From positions 1-64,000 of the forward strand of contig JASHOX010000075.1 in the NCBI GenBank assembly GCA_030038415.1: a stretch of 64,000 bases of DNA. The letters run 5' to 3'. The stretch is from Xanthobacteraceae bacterium (lineage in GTDB: Bacteria > Pseudomonadota > Alphaproteobacteria > Rhizobiales > Xanthobacteraceae). Both the position numbers and the translations under genes were made by a program. The notes beneath the pieces are model-generated. The model made no database searches. It saw only the letters and a list, made by a program, of their open reading frames with translations, and was not told the DNA's origin. Of this stretch, positions 27,180-37,061 are shown in pieces (within the stretch, counting starts at the first letter, position 1; each line of letters starts with the position of its first letter).

Positions 27180-29162
27180 CTAGAACTCGGCGTCTTCCTT
27201 GAGTGCGACGGCGGACGTGGTGCGCATTTGCACGACGGGCTTGGCGGCCGGCGTCGGCCGCTTGGGCGGCACCGGCGCCTGGGCGCTCGAGGTCCCCCCA
27301 TGATCCGCTTTGTTCGCTGTTCCGTCGCCGAGCTGAAAGAAGGTGACGCGTTCGTCCATGGCCCTGGCCTGCTGTTCGAGCGCCTTCGCCGTCGCCGCGT
27401 TCTCCTCGACCAAGGCCGAGTTCTGCTGCGTCGCCTCGTCCATCTGGGCGAGCGCCTTGTTGACCTGCTCGATGCCGGTCGACTGCTCAGCGCTGGCATT
27501 GGCGATGTCGGAGACGATCGTCGCCACCGTCTTGATCGAATCGACGATCTCGGTGAGCGCCGTCCCGGCCTGATTGACGAGTTCCACGCCTTCGCGCACC
27601 TGACCGCCCGATTTGGTGATCAGGTCCTTGATGTCCTTGGCGGCCTGCGAGGACCGTTGCGCCAGCGAGCGTACCTCCGAGGCGACCACGGCAAAGCCGC
27701 GGCCGGCGTCGCCGGCGCGCGCCGCTTCGACCGCGGCATTGAGCGCTAGCAAATTGGTCTGGCGGGCGATCTCGTCGATCACGCCGATGATGTCGGAGAC
27801 CTTGTGCGAGGTTTCCTCGATGCGTGCCATGGCGTCGACCGCCTTGGCCACCACCTGGCCGCCGCGATCGGCGACCTCGCGCGTGCCGCTGGCCGATTGA
27901 TTGGCGGCGTGGGCGCTTTCGGCGTTTTTCTTCACGGTCGCCGCGAGCTCTTCCATCGATGCCGAGGTCTCTTCCAGGCCGGCGGCCTGCGCCTCGGTGC
28001 GCTGCGACAGGTCGGTGGTGCTGGTCGAAATCTCCGCAGTCGCGATCGAAACCTCGCGCGCGATTTGCGCAATCGACCGAATGGTATCCTGAAGCTGCGC
28101 GACGGTGGCATTGAAGTCGTCTTTGATTTTCCGATAGGTGTCGGAAAATCCGGCGTCGAGGCAGACTGTCAGATCGCCATCCGAGAGACTCTGGAGTGCC
28201 GCGGCCAGGAGATTGAGCACCTGCGTCTGTTCCTCGGCGGCCTTGGCGCGTTCCGCAGCGGCCTTAGCCTGAGCCTCCACCTCGAGCGTCCGCCGCCGTT
28301 CGGCCTCTTCGGCTTCCCGCGCGCGACGGGCGGCGGCCTCTTCGGCTTCCGAGCGGGCCTTTTCAGCCGCCGTCACCTTGATGCCTTGGACGGCGGCCGC
28401 TATCTCGCCGATCTCGTCCTTGCGCCCAAGCCCCGGAAGCGCCGTGTCGAAATCGCCCTCCGCCATGCGCTTGATCGCCGCGGCGATGCCCGTAACCGGC
28501 CGTGAAATTCCCCGGCTGATGAGAAGCGACGCAGCCCCGCCGACACCGATCATCATCACCACGATGGCGATGAGCAGCGTCGCCTGGCGGTCGAGCGCAG
28601 CATCGTTGCTGGCGACGCTATCGTCGCGGTATTCATTGGCGGCTTTGGTCAGCTCATCAGTCAATTTTGCGATCGCTATGAAGTTGCGGGTGGCGCTCAT
28701 CATCATCGTCAACGCCGTGCCGGCATCGCCGTCGGCGATGTCGATCACGGCCTTGGCTTGTTTGATGTAATTCGGAACTGTGGTCTTGAGCTCCCTCAGC
28801 TTGTCGCCGGTCGTGCTATTGTCGAATGCGAGACGGTCGAGCGTCTGCGATTTCTCCGCCAGTTCGTTCAGCGCCTTCGTGGCGATACCGGCGAGTTCCT
28901 TGATTTTCTTCTCGTCAGTCTCATTGGCGGCCGTCGCCGTGAGTCGGTAGAGGAGGACCTGCGCGCGCCATGCCGATGTATTGAAATCGCCCAGGGTTTG
29001 CGCCTGGCGTACCGGACCGGCCATGAGCGCCGCGACCGCTGCCTGGTTGGCACGCTGAACTTTGACGGCATACAGGCCGACGCCGGCCAACACCATGATC
29101 AACAAGGCCGGCGCGACGAGAACTTTCCAGCAAAGGCGCAGGTTATGGTACCAGTTGAACAT
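27180..29162 (-). CDS. Methyl-accepting chemotaxis protein (mcp2)
   Basis: The product has 660 residues. An N-terminal transmembrane helix ([20 protein letters not shown]) is followed by a periplasmic four-helix-bundle-like sensor to about residue 190, a second helix ([20 protein letters not shown]), HAMP with [20 protein letters not shown], a coiled coil rich in [14 protein letters not shown] and the MA domain. The tail ends VALKEDAEF, the same pattern as mcp1. From about residue 375 to the end it is nearly the same protein as mcp1 and mcp3, which points to duplication. It lies 86 bases after the sCache gene and 34 bases before mcp1. Confidence 0.92.
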   Translation of the reverse strand: MFNWYHNLRLCWKVLVAPALLIMVLAGVGLYAVKVQRANQAAVAALMAGPVRQAQTLGDFNTSAWRAQVLLYRLTATAANETDEKKIKELAGIATKALNELAEKSQTLDRLAFDNSTTGDKLRELKTTVPNYIKQAKAVIDIADGDAGTALTMMMSATRNFIAIAKLTDELTKAANEYRDDSVASNDAALDRQATLLIAIVVMMIGVGGAASLLISRGISRPVTGIAAAIKRMAEGDFDTALPGLGRKDEIGEIAAAVQGIKVTAAEKARSEAEEAAARRAREAEEAERRRTLEVEAQAKAAAERAKAAEEQTQVLNLLAAALQSLSDGDLTVCLDAGFSDTYRKIKDDFNATVAQLQDTIRSIAQIAREVSIATAEISTSTTDLSQRTEAQAAGLEETSASMEELAATVKKNAESAHAANQSASGTREVADRGGQVVAKAVDAMARIEETSHKVSDIIGVIDEIARQTNLLALNAAVEAARAGDAGRGFAVVASEVRSLAQRSSQAAKDIKDLITKSGGQVREGVELVNQAGTALTEIVDSIKTVATIVSDIANASAEQSTGIEQVNKALAQMDEATQQNSALVEENAATAKALEQQARAMDERVTFFQLGDGTANKADHGGTSSAQAPVPPKRPTPAAKPVVQMRTTSAVALKEDAEF

Positions 29163-29248
29163 AGCGCGACGTCCATTCCACAGCGATCGAATATCCGGCC
29201 CTGCCGGACTATGAGGATCGCCGCAACGGCGACCCTGATGTCCTCGCG

Positions 29249-29737
29249 CTATTGCTTATAGACGCCGGAGCAGATGATGTCGTCGCCGACAACCTCGCAA
29301 TAGGCCTCCTTGGGCTCGATCCTCTTGGTCTCCGGATCCACGAATTTGTAGTCCTGCCAGAAAGCTTTTTCCTTTGCTGCGAGCGCCATGCGATCTTTGA
29401 CGTAGTACTTGCCGTCGACGTCTTGCGCGTCGCTCATGTCTTTGCCGATGAGTTTCGCATTGGCGCCATGCGCCAGCACGATGCCTTTCGTGCTGTAGAC
29501 GAGAATGTACAGATCGCGATCGGTGAATTCGCCGCCCTTGGCGTCGAATGCGGCAAAGGCTTTGTCGGAGCCTTCCTTTTCGAAGTAGGCGACGGCCTTG
29601 TTCACCATGGCGACGGCTTCGTCCTTCGTGGCGTGCTCCGCAGCCAAGGCGGGAAGATTTGTGGCGGGAAGAATTGCGGCGAGAAGACTTGCGGCGAGAG
29701 GAAGTGCAGCGGCGGTTACGGTCGTCGTGGCTTTCAT
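29249..29737 (-). CDS. Secreted single-Cache-domain protein
   Basis: The product has 162 residues. A signal peptide (about residues 1-33, ending NLPALAAEH) is followed by a single sCache-type sensor: [37 protein letters not shown] and [18 protein letters not shown]. The domain normally sits inside chemoreceptors or kinases. Here it is free in the periplasm with no membrane anchor, in an operon with three receptors, so it may bind a small ligand and present it to one of them. A Cys pair near the C-terminus (EAYCEV and DIICSG) could form a disulfide. Confidence 0.85.
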   Translation of the reverse strand: MKATTTVTAAALPLAASLLAAILPATNLPALAAEHATKDEAVAMVNKAVAYFEKEGSDKAFAAFDAKGGEFTDRDLYILVYSTKGIVLAHGANAKLIGKDMSDAQDVDGKYYVKDRMALAAKEKAFWQDYKFVDPETKRIEPKEAYCEVVGDDIICSGVYKQ

Positions 29738-29760
29738 GTCGAGTTACCTTCCGGTTCGCG

Positions 29761-29946
29761 TTAGAATTCTTCGTCCTCTTTGATCACTGCAGAGCCTGTC
29801 GTTCGCATTTGGACGATCGGCTTGGCGGTCGCTGGAGGTGCCGGCCGCTTCGGCGAAGCCGCAGCCGGAGGCTTCGCTGCGTGCGGCATCACCGCATGAT
29901 CCGCCTTGGCTGCCGCACCGTCGCTGAGCCGGAAGAAGGCGAGCGT
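29761..29946 (-). pseudogene. Out-of-frame C-terminal tail of mcp3
   Basis: Read in the frame ending at TAA 29761-29763 this encodes [18 protein letters not shown], a Pro/Ala linker, KPIVQMRTTGSAV and the terminal IKEDEEF. This matches the tails of mcp1 and mcp2 ([26 protein letters not shown]). The stretch is therefore the displaced end of the mcp3 gene, cut off by the shift near 29945. Confidence 0.8.
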
Positions 29947-31727
29947 TCGTCCATGGCCCTGGCCTGCTGTTCGAGCGCCTTCGCCGTCGCCGCGTTCTCC
30001 TCGACCAAGGCCGAGTTCTGCTGCGTCGCCTCGTCCATCTGGGCGAGCGCCTTGTTGATCTCGGCGACCCCGCTCGCCTGCTCGGTCGACGCACCGGCAA
30101 TGTCGGCGACCAGCCCGGCGACCTCCTTGATCGCCTCGACGATCTCCTTGAGCGAAGCGCCGGCCTTGTTGACGAGATCGACACCCTCCTGGACCTTGCC
30201 GCTCGAATTAGTGATCAGGTCCTTGATGTCCTTGGCGGCCTGCGACGAGCGTTGCGCCAGGGTTCGCACTTCCGACGCCACCACGGCAAAGCCGCGGCCG
30301 GCGTCGCCGGCGCGTGCCGCTTCCACCGCGGCATTGAGCGCCAGCAAGTTGGTTTGCCGCGCGATCTCGTCGATGACGCCGATGATGTCGGCGATCTTGC
30401 CGGAAGACGCTTCGATCTGTGCCATGGCGGCGACCGCCTGGGCGACCACTTCGCCGCCGCGATCGGCCACATCGCGCGCTTTACCAGTCGATTGATTGGC
30501 TTGCTGCGCATTCTCCGCGTTCTTCTTCACGGTGGCGGCGATCTCTTCCATCGACGCCGAAGTCTCCTCCAGGCTCGCCGCCTGCTCTTCGGTGCGCTGC
30601 GACAGGTCCGTGGTGCTGGTCGAGATCTCCGCCGAGGCGTTGGTGACTTCGCGCGTCGAGGACACGATCGATTCGATGGTTCCGCGTAGCCGCTCGATCG
30701 TCAGGTTGAAATCGTCCCTGATCTGGCTATAGGCCTCGGTGAAGCCGGCGTCGAGCCGCACCGTCAAATTGCCTTCCGACATCTTGCCGAGACCCTCGGC
30801 CAGAGCCTTGACGGCGCGCGCCTGTTCTTCGGCGGCGATCGCCTGCGCCTCAGCGTTGCGCCGGCGCTCCTCGTCGGCCTTTTGGCGCTGCTCGTCGGCC
30901 TCTTTGCGCTGCTCGGCGGCTTGCGCTTCCAGGCGAACTTTTTCTCGGCCGGCGTCGCGGAACACCAGCACGGTTTTCGCCATCGCACCGATCTCGTCCT
31001 TGCGGTCGGCTCCCTCGATGTCGATGTCGAGCTCGCCTTTCGCCAAGGTGTTCATGCGCTCGCCCAGACGCCTTAGCGGCCTGGCAATTCCGGCCAGCGC
31101 CAGCCACAGGCCGATGCCGAGGCAAATTGCCAGGCCGGCAACGCCAATGCTGACAGTCGTTATAATTGTCCAATGCGCCTGTTGAGAGGCCGCCTCAGCA
31201 TTCGTATGCACCTTCTCCTTGTTCGCATCATTGAACTTGGTCAGATCTTTCGAAAGCCCGATAATGAGGTCATCCCCCTTCACCATCTCCTTCGTAGCTT
31301 CGTCATTCTCGTTCTTCAGCCCGTGCGCAACGACACCTTTGACAGCATCCTGGATCGCATTGACCTGGGCCTTGAAGCCCTCAAACAGTGACTTATCCAT
31401 TGGATCGAGCGCGGCAGCATCGTCAAATGATTGCAGCGCGTCGTTATAACTGTCGACCTCAAGCTTAGCCGCATTCTGGGCTTCGGCGGACGCCCCGTCG
31501 TAGGCGATCGTGCGGTAAGCTGTATAGCCGATTTGCCGGATAGAATTATTCGCGCGGGCCACATCCAGCGTGACTGGAAAATCCTTCTTGACAATGGGGG
31601 AGTAGCTGGCGTCCAGCCCGAGCAACGAAGTTGCCCCGAGCGCAATCACGACGATGGTGACGCCACTCAACAACGCAATAACGCTCAATATCTTGGTCGA
31701 GATTTTCAGATTGTCGACAAACTTCAT
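29889..31727 (-). CDS. Methyl-accepting chemotaxis protein (mcp3), C-terminal frameshift
   Basis: The product has 612 residues; CAGGAG precedes the ATG at 31727. The layout is transmembrane helix ([20 protein letters not shown]), helical periplasmic sensor, second helix near residue 195, HAMP ([20 protein letters not shown]), coiled coil ([20 protein letters not shown]) and MA domain. After MDER (near 29945) the frame departs from that of mcp1 and mcp2 and stops at 29889. The frame that matches its sister proteins continues to a TAA at 29761-29763. A lost base is the simplest reading. The core signalling domain is intact, so the receptor is probably still functional. Confidence 0.88.
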   Translation of the reverse strand: MKFVDNLKISTKILSVIALLSGVTIVVIALGATSLLGLDASYSPIVKKDFPVTLDVARANNSIRQIGYTAYRTIAYDGASAEAQNAAKLEVDSYNDALQSFDDAAALDPMDKSLFEGFKAQVNAIQDAVKGVVAHGLKNENDEATKEMVKGDDLIIGLSKDLTKFNDANKEKVHTNAEAASQQAHWTIITTVSIGVAGLAICLGIGLWLALAGIARPLRRLGERMNTLAKGELDIDIEGADRKDEIGAMAKTVLVFRDAGREKVRLEAQAAEQRKEADEQRQKADEERRRNAEAQAIAAEEQARAVKALAEGLGKMSEGNLTVRLDAGFTEAYSQIRDDFNLTIERLRGTIESIVSSTREVTNASAEISTSTTDLSQRTEEQAASLEETSASMEEIAATVKKNAENAQQANQSTGKARDVADRGGEVVAQAVAAMAQIEASSGKIADIIGVIDEIARQTNLLALNAAVEAARAGDAGRGFAVVASEVRTLAQRSSQAAKDIKDLITNSSGKVQEGVDLVNKAGASLKEIVEAIKEVAGLVADIAGASTEQASGVAEINKALAQMDEATQQNSALVEENAATAKALEQQARAMDERSPSSGSATVRQPRRIMR

Positions 31728-31776
31728 TGGCTAACTCCTGGCCCCCTTCGCCACCTGCTTGAGAGGTGCGCTGCAG

Positions 31777-32298
31777 CTAAGCCGTCGCGAGGCTCTCGAC
31801 CTCGCGCTCGGACAGAAGATGATCGAGATCGATCAAGGCGATCATGGTGGTATCGATCGTCACCAGTCCGGACAAGAAATCGGCGCGCATGCTGCGGGAC
31901 ACCTGCGGCACCGGCTGGATCTGCGATGCGTCCACGGCAACGATGTCGAGCACACGGTCGGCGAGCAGACCGACGGTCTTGATGCCGATCTGAACAACGA
32001 TCACGACATGCATCGGCGTGGCCTCGGTGAGGCCCTGGCCGAAGCGGCAGCGCAGATCGACGATCGGCACCATGACGCCGCGCAGGTTGAGCACGCCGCG
32101 CATGTAGTCGGGCTGGTTCGGCAGCTGGGTGACGCTCGACCAGCCTTTAATCTCGCGCACCGCCATGATGTCGACGCCGTATTGTTCGTCGCCGATGGCG
32201 AAGCTGATGAACTCGGTCGCGACGGCATTGTCGCGCTCCTTTGGCGCGGGCGCGCCGGCCGGGGCAAGCTCGGCAGAAGAATCGACAGCTGAACTCAT
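31777..32298 (-). CDS. cheW: Chemotaxis coupling protein CheW
   Basis: The product has 173 residues with the ATG at 32296-32298 (MSSAVDSSAEL). The CheW beta-barrel is clear: FISFAIGDEQYGVDIMAVRE, IKGWSSVTQLPNQPDYMRGV, LNLRGVMVPIVDLR and the later SGLVTIDTTMIALIDLDHLL. It links receptors to CheA. It is the first gene of the receptor operon, 49 bases before mcp3. No cheA, cheY, cheB or cheR is in this window, so the operon supplies extra receptors to a kinase encoded elsewhere. Confidence 0.93.
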   Translation of the reverse strand: MSSAVDSSAELAPAGAPAPKERDNAVATEFISFAIGDEQYGVDIMAVREIKGWSSVTQLPNQPDYMRGVLNLRGVMVPIVDLRCRFGQGLTEATPMHVVIVVQIGIKTVGLLADRVLDIVAVDASQIQPVPQVSRSMRADFLSGLVTIDTTMIALIDLDHLLSEREVESLATA

Positions 32299-32475
32299 GC
32301 TGGGCAACCTTTGTGTGGCCGTTACTGCGACCTCAAGCGACAACGAGTGTCCGTCTGCCGGCCCGGCACCGGCCGGCATCGTATTGAGCGATACGCTTCG
32401 GGCTGTCTCGATCCTGTAAATTTGCTACTAAGTAAGATTACATAGCGACGGGAAATACGCTGGGAGGACCTGACG

Positions 32476-33030
32476 ATGGAGTTGAAATCGACGCGGCGGA
32501 TCGTGACTGGGCATGACGCACAGGGCAAAGCGGTGGTGCTGTTCGACAGCGCGCTGCCGGCGAAACAGCGCGCTGCCGGCGGCAACGGCATGACGCTGTT
32601 ATGGGTCACGGGCGAATCGCCGGTCGACGTCGCCGGCACCGCCGACCGGGCGCAGACCCAGGTCGGCGTGCCGCCGCCTGCCAACGGCACGATCTTCCGC
32701 ATCGTCGATTTCGCCCCGCTGCCGGCGAACGCGGCGCCGGTCGATCATCATCAAATCCTGATCTCGATGGGCATCGACCCGGCGACGCAAGGCTATGCGC
32801 GGCATGCCAATACGCACCGCACCCGAACCATCGACTACGCCATCGTGCTCGACGGCGAAATCGACATGCTGCTCGACGACACCGAGATCCACGTCAAAGC
32901 AGGCGACGTCTTGGTGCAGCAAGCCACCAATCACGCCTGGGTCAATAACGGCACCAAGCCGTGCCGTATCGCCTTCATCCTCATCGACGGCAAGACGCCG
33001 CCGGCCTGGGGGCAGGGTTGGAAGCGGTAA
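32476..33030 (+). CDS. Cupin-domain protein
   Basis: The product has 184 residues; GGGAGGACCTGACG precedes the ATG at 32476. It is soluble. The C-terminal half has the cupin motifs: the DYAIVLDGEIDMLLDDTEIH strand pair, then AGDVLVQQATNHAW, with HHQ and HAN/H-R residues before it. The N-terminal 70 residues carry a GKAVVLFDSALPAK-type extension seen in the gentisate/cupin group of oxidoreductase-associated proteins. A metal-dependent isomerase, dioxygenase or sugar-binding role cannot be told apart. Divergent from cheW. Confidence 0.75.
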   Translation: MELKSTRRIVTGHDAQGKAVVLFDSALPAKQRAAGGNGMTLLWVTGESPVDVAGTADRAQTQVGVPPPANGTIFRIVDFAPLPANAAPVDHHQILISMGIDPATQGYARHANTHRTRTIDYAIVLDGEIDMLLDDTEIHVKAGDVLVQQATNHAWVNNGTKPCRIAFILIDGKTPPAWGQGWKR

Positions 33031-33084
33031 GTATTTAGCCGGCGAAGCACCGCCGCATGCAGAGACGGGCCGAGCGCCCGCGAT

Positions 33085-33873
33085 CTATTCCGCCGCTTCC
33101 TGGTGGCGGTGAAGCAGCGGCATGATGCGAGCCCGTTCGCCGGCGCAAGCCACGACGACGCTATTCTCCGGCACCGCGATCCAATTCTTGTGATCGCGGT
33201 CGAGCGGCTCGGAGACAATGACGATGCCTCGGTCCGATTCGCGATAATAAAGCGTGTTGGCGCGATCGTTCACCGCATAACGGAAGGCATAAAGATCGCG
33301 GCCGTTCGAAAGCGCCGCGGTAACGCGCAACCGGTCCGGTGGCGTCGTCTCGTTCACGAATGCGGTAAGCCGGGCAAACACCGTCTCCGCGGCAGCAACC
33401 GGATGCTCAATGCCGGCGCCGAGTATGGCGAGAAAGATCGCTTCGGAATCGGTGGTGCCGATGCGCGCCGGATAGAGCTCGTCGCGGATCAGCCCCTCGA
33501 CCTGACGTCGCAGACAGCTCCAGTTGCCGACGAAGCCGTTGTGCATGAACATCCATTGGCCGCAGGCAAACGGATGGCAGTTGGGCCTGGTAATAGGGGT
33601 TCCGGTGGCGGCCCGGACATGGGCGAAAAACAGATGCGACTGCAAATGCCGGCACAAATAGCGTAGATTTTCGTCCGACCAAGCCGGGCGAACTTCGCGG
33701 TACAGGCCCGGCTCCGGGTGAGTGCCGTACCAGCCGAGCCCGAAGCCGTCGCCGTTGGTGCCGGCGGTCGATTCCAGCGCCGCAATGCTCTGCGAGATCA
33801 AGGAATGCGACGGCTCGGTAACGTAGTGTTCGAGCGCCGTGGTTTCCCCGCGATATGCGATCCAGCGGCACAT
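33085..33873 (-). CDS. Class II glutamine amidotransferase (YafJ/EgtC-like)
   Basis: The product has 262 residues. Cys2 directly after the initiator Met (MCRWIAYRG) is the N-terminal nucleophile of class II glutaminases. The fold is confirmed by TNGDGFGLGWYG, FFAHVRAATGTPITRPNCHP and the substrate motif HNGFVGNW. It hydrolyses a glutamine amide or a gamma-glutamyl bond; YafJ and EgtC are the nearest types. Immediately upstream (20 bases) lies the decayed glutamate-cysteine-ligase-like gene, a partner type seen with this family. Confidence 0.87.
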   Translation of the reverse strand: MCRWIAYRGETTALEHYVTEPSHSLISQSIAALESTAGTNGDGFGLGWYGTHPEPGLYREVRPAWSDENLRYLCRHLQSHLFFAHVRAATGTPITRPNCHPFACGQWMFMHNGFVGNWSCLRRQVEGLIRDELYPARIGTTDSEAIFLAILGAGIEHPVAAAETVFARLTAFVNETTPPDRLRVTAALSNGRDLYAFRYAVNDRANTLYYRESDRGIVIVSEPLDRDHKNWIAVPENSVVVACAGERARIMPLLHRHQEAAE

Positions 33874-33893
33874 AATTCAGCCTTCTCAACGGG

Positions 33894-34348
33894 TCATGCC
33901 ACCAATGTGGCGTCGCGAATCCACCGTGTCACCTTGTGCAGGGCAATTTCGGCACCTTCGTGTTGATTTTCAGTAAAGATACGTAGCTGGGCATCGGCCG
34001 AAGTTCCCTCCACGATGATGACGCGGCTATTCTCCACCTGCTCGGCGCAGCCGAGCGCCTCGGCGTCCGTCGACGAAGTCGAGGATGCGGTCGAGCACGG
34101 CGGCGACGCCGACCGCGCCTGAGCGCGTGACGAACGTGCCCTGTACACCGTACCGCTGAGCGCCCATTTGTTCTCCACCGCGATGGCGCGGTCGACGGTG
34201 TCGAGCCCGGCATTATGCTCGGGATGGCGGTAGAGGAAGCGGGCCAAGGACCGATAGAGCGCCGCGATCGCGACGGTGTCGTCGAGCCGCGTGCAGCAGT
34301 CCGGCGCGCGCAGCTCCAACGTCGGATATTTGAGCGAGGGCTCGCAGT
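33894..34348 (-). pseudogene. Carboxylate-amine ligase / GCS2 (YbdK-like), 3' remnant
   Basis: Only the last roughly 150 codons of a GCS2-family ligase are present: SLKYPTLELRAPDCCTRLDD, IAALYRSLARFLYRHPEHNA, VENKW, then AEALGCAEQVENSRVIIVEG and the end TRWIRDATLVA. The middle piece AQRYGVQGTFVTRSGAVGVA is in another frame: one shift after ENKW (about 34170) and a second before DAEALGC (about 34063). The N-terminal two thirds are missing, and homology starts right after the glpK stop. The intact enzyme joins glutamate and cysteine or a related amine. The remnant cannot be active. Confidence 0.82.
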
Positions 34349-35839
34349 TCAGGTGAGCAAACGGCGAACCGCCGTGCTCCATGCCGCCAATTTGCGTTCG
34401 CGGAGCGCAGCATCCATGTGCGGCTTAAACTGACGCTCTACGCGCCAATGCTCCGAGAACCGATCCGGCTCGGGAAAAAATCCGGCGTGTAGTCCGGCGA
34501 GATAGGCGGCGCCGAGCGCCGTGGTTTCCTTGATGTGCGGACGGTCGACCGTGCTGTCGATGATGTCGGCGAGGCGCTGCATGAACCAGTCCGAATTCGC
34601 CATGCCGCCGTCGACGCGCAAGGTTTTCAGTGCGGTTCTTGCGTCGCGACAATCGGCCTTCATGGCGGCGAGCAGATCGGCGGTCTGAAAGCAAACGCTT
34701 TCGAGCGCGGCTTGCGCCAATTCGCGCGGGCTGGTCGCCCGCGTCAGGCCGAACAGCGCACCACGCGCATGCGGACGCCAATACGGGGCACCGAGGCCGA
34801 CGAACGCCGGCACGAGAACGACCTCCTGCGTCGGGTCCGCGGCTTCCGCAAGCGCGCCGGTCTCGGCAGCGCTTTGCACAATGCGTAAGCCGTCGCGTAG
34901 CCACTGCACCGCTGCGCCGGCGACGAATATCGAACCCTCGAGCGCATAGCTGCGCTTGCCGCCGAGCTGATAGGCGACGGTCGTTAAAAGCTTGTTTTGC
35001 GATTGAACCGGCTTCTCTCCGGTATTGAGAAGGGCGAAGCAACCGGTGCCATAGGTGGCTTTGAGCATCCCCGGTGCGAAACAGGCTTGTCCGATCAGCG
35101 CCGCTTGCTGGTCGCCGGCGATGCCGTAAATCGGAATCGCAGCGCCGAACAGGTCCGGATCGGTGGTGCCGAATGCTGCCGACGAATCCAGGATGTCCGG
35201 CAGTACGGACTTGGGCACGTTCAAGATTTGCAGGAGTTGATCGTCCCAGCGGCCGTCACGAATATCGAACAGCAGCGTGCGGGAGGCATTGGTCGCATCG
35301 GTTGAGTGGACTTTGCCGCCGGTGAGCCGCCACAGCAGATACGTATCGACAGTGCCAAAGGCGAGCTCGCCGCGCGCGGCTTGCTCGGCGGCACCAGTAA
35401 CCTTGGTCAGAAGCCAGGCGAGCTTGGTGCCGGAAAAATACGGATCGAGCAAAAGCCCGGTCTTGGCCGCGAACAGTTTTTCATGGCCGGCTGCTTTAAG
35501 CTGCGCGCATAAGTGCGCGGTTCGCCGGTCCTGCCAGACCATGGCCCGATGCACGGCACGTCCGGACGACCGCTCCCACAACAATGTCGTCTCGCGCTGG
35601 TTGGTAATGCCGATGGCAACGATGTCTCGAGCGGCTGCGCCGGCCTGGCGCATCGCGCCACGGCAGGTCTCCACCGTCGTTCGCCACAGATCCTCGGGCT
35701 CGTGCTCGACTTCGCCATCGGCTGGGAAATGCTGCGGGAATTCCTGCTGAACGACGGCAGCCACCGAGGTGTCGGCGCGAAACAGAATGGCCCGCGTCGA
35801 GGTTGTGCCCTGGTCGATGGCTAGCACATACGGAGCCAA
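34349..35839 (-). CDS. glpK: Glycerol kinase
   Basis: The product has 496 residues, the normal family length. FGGY-kinase features are [13 protein letters not shown] (ATP loop 1), [20 protein letters not shown], the glycerol-site [19 protein letters not shown] and [33 protein letters not shown] near the C-terminus. It phosphorylates glycerol to sn-glycerol 3-phosphate in the cytosol. It is divergent from the ugpCBAE-type import operon (145-base gap), so substrate uptake and kinase are paired. No glpD or glpF is in the window. The stop codon is at the junction with the GCS2 remnant. Confidence 0.95.
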   Translation of the reverse strand: MAPYVLAIDQGTTSTRAILFRADTSVAAVVQQEFPQHFPADGEVEHEPEDLWRTTVETCRGAMRQAGAAARDIVAIGITNQRETTLLWERSSGRAVHRAMVWQDRRTAHLCAQLKAAGHEKLFAAKTGLLLDPYFSGTKLAWLLTKVTGAAEQAARGELAFGTVDTYLLWRLTGGKVHSTDATNASRTLLFDIRDGRWDDQLLQILNVPKSVLPDILDSSAAFGTTDPDLFGAAIPIYGIAGDQQAALIGQACFAPGMLKATYGTGCFALLNTGEKPVQSQNKLLTTVAYQLGGKRSYALEGSIFVAGAAVQWLRDGLRIVQSAAETGALAEAADPTQEVVLVPAFVGLGAPYWRPHARGALFGLTRATSPRELAQAALESVCFQTADLLAAMKADCRDARTALKTLRVDGGMANSDWFMQRLADIIDSTVDRPHIKETTALGAAYLAGLHAGFFPEPDRFSEHWRVERQFKPHMDAALRERKLAAWSTAVRRLLT

Positions 35840-35984
35840 GCGCTTTTTCCTTATTTCTTGCTATTCCCCGATCCAGCCGCGTTTCGCGACCCGCAACACA
35901 GGCTTCACAATACAATGATTTACCGGCATCGTGACCCGATCGCGAGGCGGTCTTGCGGGAGCCCCGGCCGAGTAGGAAATCCCC

Positions 35985-37061
35985 GTGTCTCAGATTTCGG
36001 TTCAAAACGTCAGCAAATATTGGGGTGCGACGCGAGCGGTCGAGAACGTGAGCTTCGACGCCGTTGCGGGCTCACTCATTGTCCTGCTCGGGCCGTCGGG
36101 CTGCGGTAAATCGACAACGCTGCGGCTGATCGCCGGCCTCGAACAGGTCACCAGCGGCCGGATTTTCCTCGGCAGCCAGGATGTGACCGCGCTGCCTCCA
36201 GCCAAGCGCCGCATTTCGATGGTGTTTCAATCCTACGCCCTGTTTCCGCATCTGACCGTCGCCGAGAACATTCTGTTCGGGTTACGCGTGCGCAAGGTGC
36301 CGGCGGTCGAACGAACGCGGCGGTTGAACCGGGTTGCCGCTTTGCTCGGTCTCGATAGCCTCCTTGAGCGCAAGCCGTCGCAGCTTTCCGGCGGCCAGCA
36401 GCAGCGTGTCGCGCTCGGCCGCGCCATCATCGCGGAGACACCGGTTTGTCTGATGGACGAACCGCTGTCCAATCTCGACGCACAATTGCGCGCCGAGATG
36501 CGCCGCGAGATTCGCACGCTGCAGCAGCAACTCGGGATCACCATGGTTTACGTCACCCATGACCAGAGCGAAGCGATGAGCATGGCCGACTGGGTCATCC
36601 TTATGCGCAACGGCCGGATTGAGCAGGCGGCGCGGCCGGAAGACCTCTATGCCCGTCCGGCGAGCACCTTCGCTGCGCGATTCATCGGCACGCCGCCGAT
36701 GAACATCCTGCCGGTTGTGCCGAACACCGGCGACCTCCTGTTCGGCATCCGGCCCGAGCACATAATCCTCGGCGACACCGGCATTCCGGCACGCGTGCAA
36801 AGCGCCGAATTTCTCGGCGCCGACACCATTGTCACCTGCGCCTATGGCGGCCAGACGCTGGCAGCGCGCGTGCCCGGCAAAGCTGCGTTCCCGACGGGGG
36901 CCACGGTCGGCGTTCAGTGGCATCCCGAGAATCTGCATTTCTTCGACGCAGCAAGCGGATTACGCCGCGACGATGTGGCCACTTCGCCGCGGGAAATGCC
37001 GGCATCACCCAAGAATGCCCCGTCGTTTGAGGAGAAAAGGACATGTTTTGCACAAAAGTGA
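35985..37061 (+). CDS. ugpC: ABC transporter ATP-binding protein, UgpC/MalK type
   Basis: The product has 358 residues; a GTG start at 35985 follows TAGGAAATCCCC. Walker A is GPSGCGKST, the signature LSGGQQQR, Walker B VCLMDEPLSNLD and the H-loop YVTHDQ. The C-terminal TOBE_2 region (LFGIRPEHIILG) marks the CUT1/MalK group. With the three downstream genes it powers uptake of glycerol-3-phosphate or a related polyol/sugar; the assignment to Ugp rests on glpK being divergent. Its 3' end overlaps the binding-protein gene by 19 bases. Confidence 0.88.
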   Translation: MSQISVQNVSKYWGATRAVENVSFDAVAGSLIVLLGPSGCGKSTTLRLIAGLEQVTSGRIFLGSQDVTALPPAKRRISMVFQSYALFPHLTVAENILFGLRVRKVPAVERTRRLNRVAALLGLDSLLERKPSQLSGGQQQRVALGRAIIAETPVCLMDEPLSNLDAQLRAEMRREIRTLQQQLGITMVYVTHDQSEAMSMADWVILMRNGRIEQAARPEDLYARPASTFAARFIGTPPMNILPVVPNTGDLLFGIRPEHIILGDTGIPARVQSAEFLGADTIVTCAYGGQTLAARVPGKAAFPTGATVGVQWHPENLHFFDAASGLRRDDVATSPREMPASPKNAPSFEEKRTCFAQK

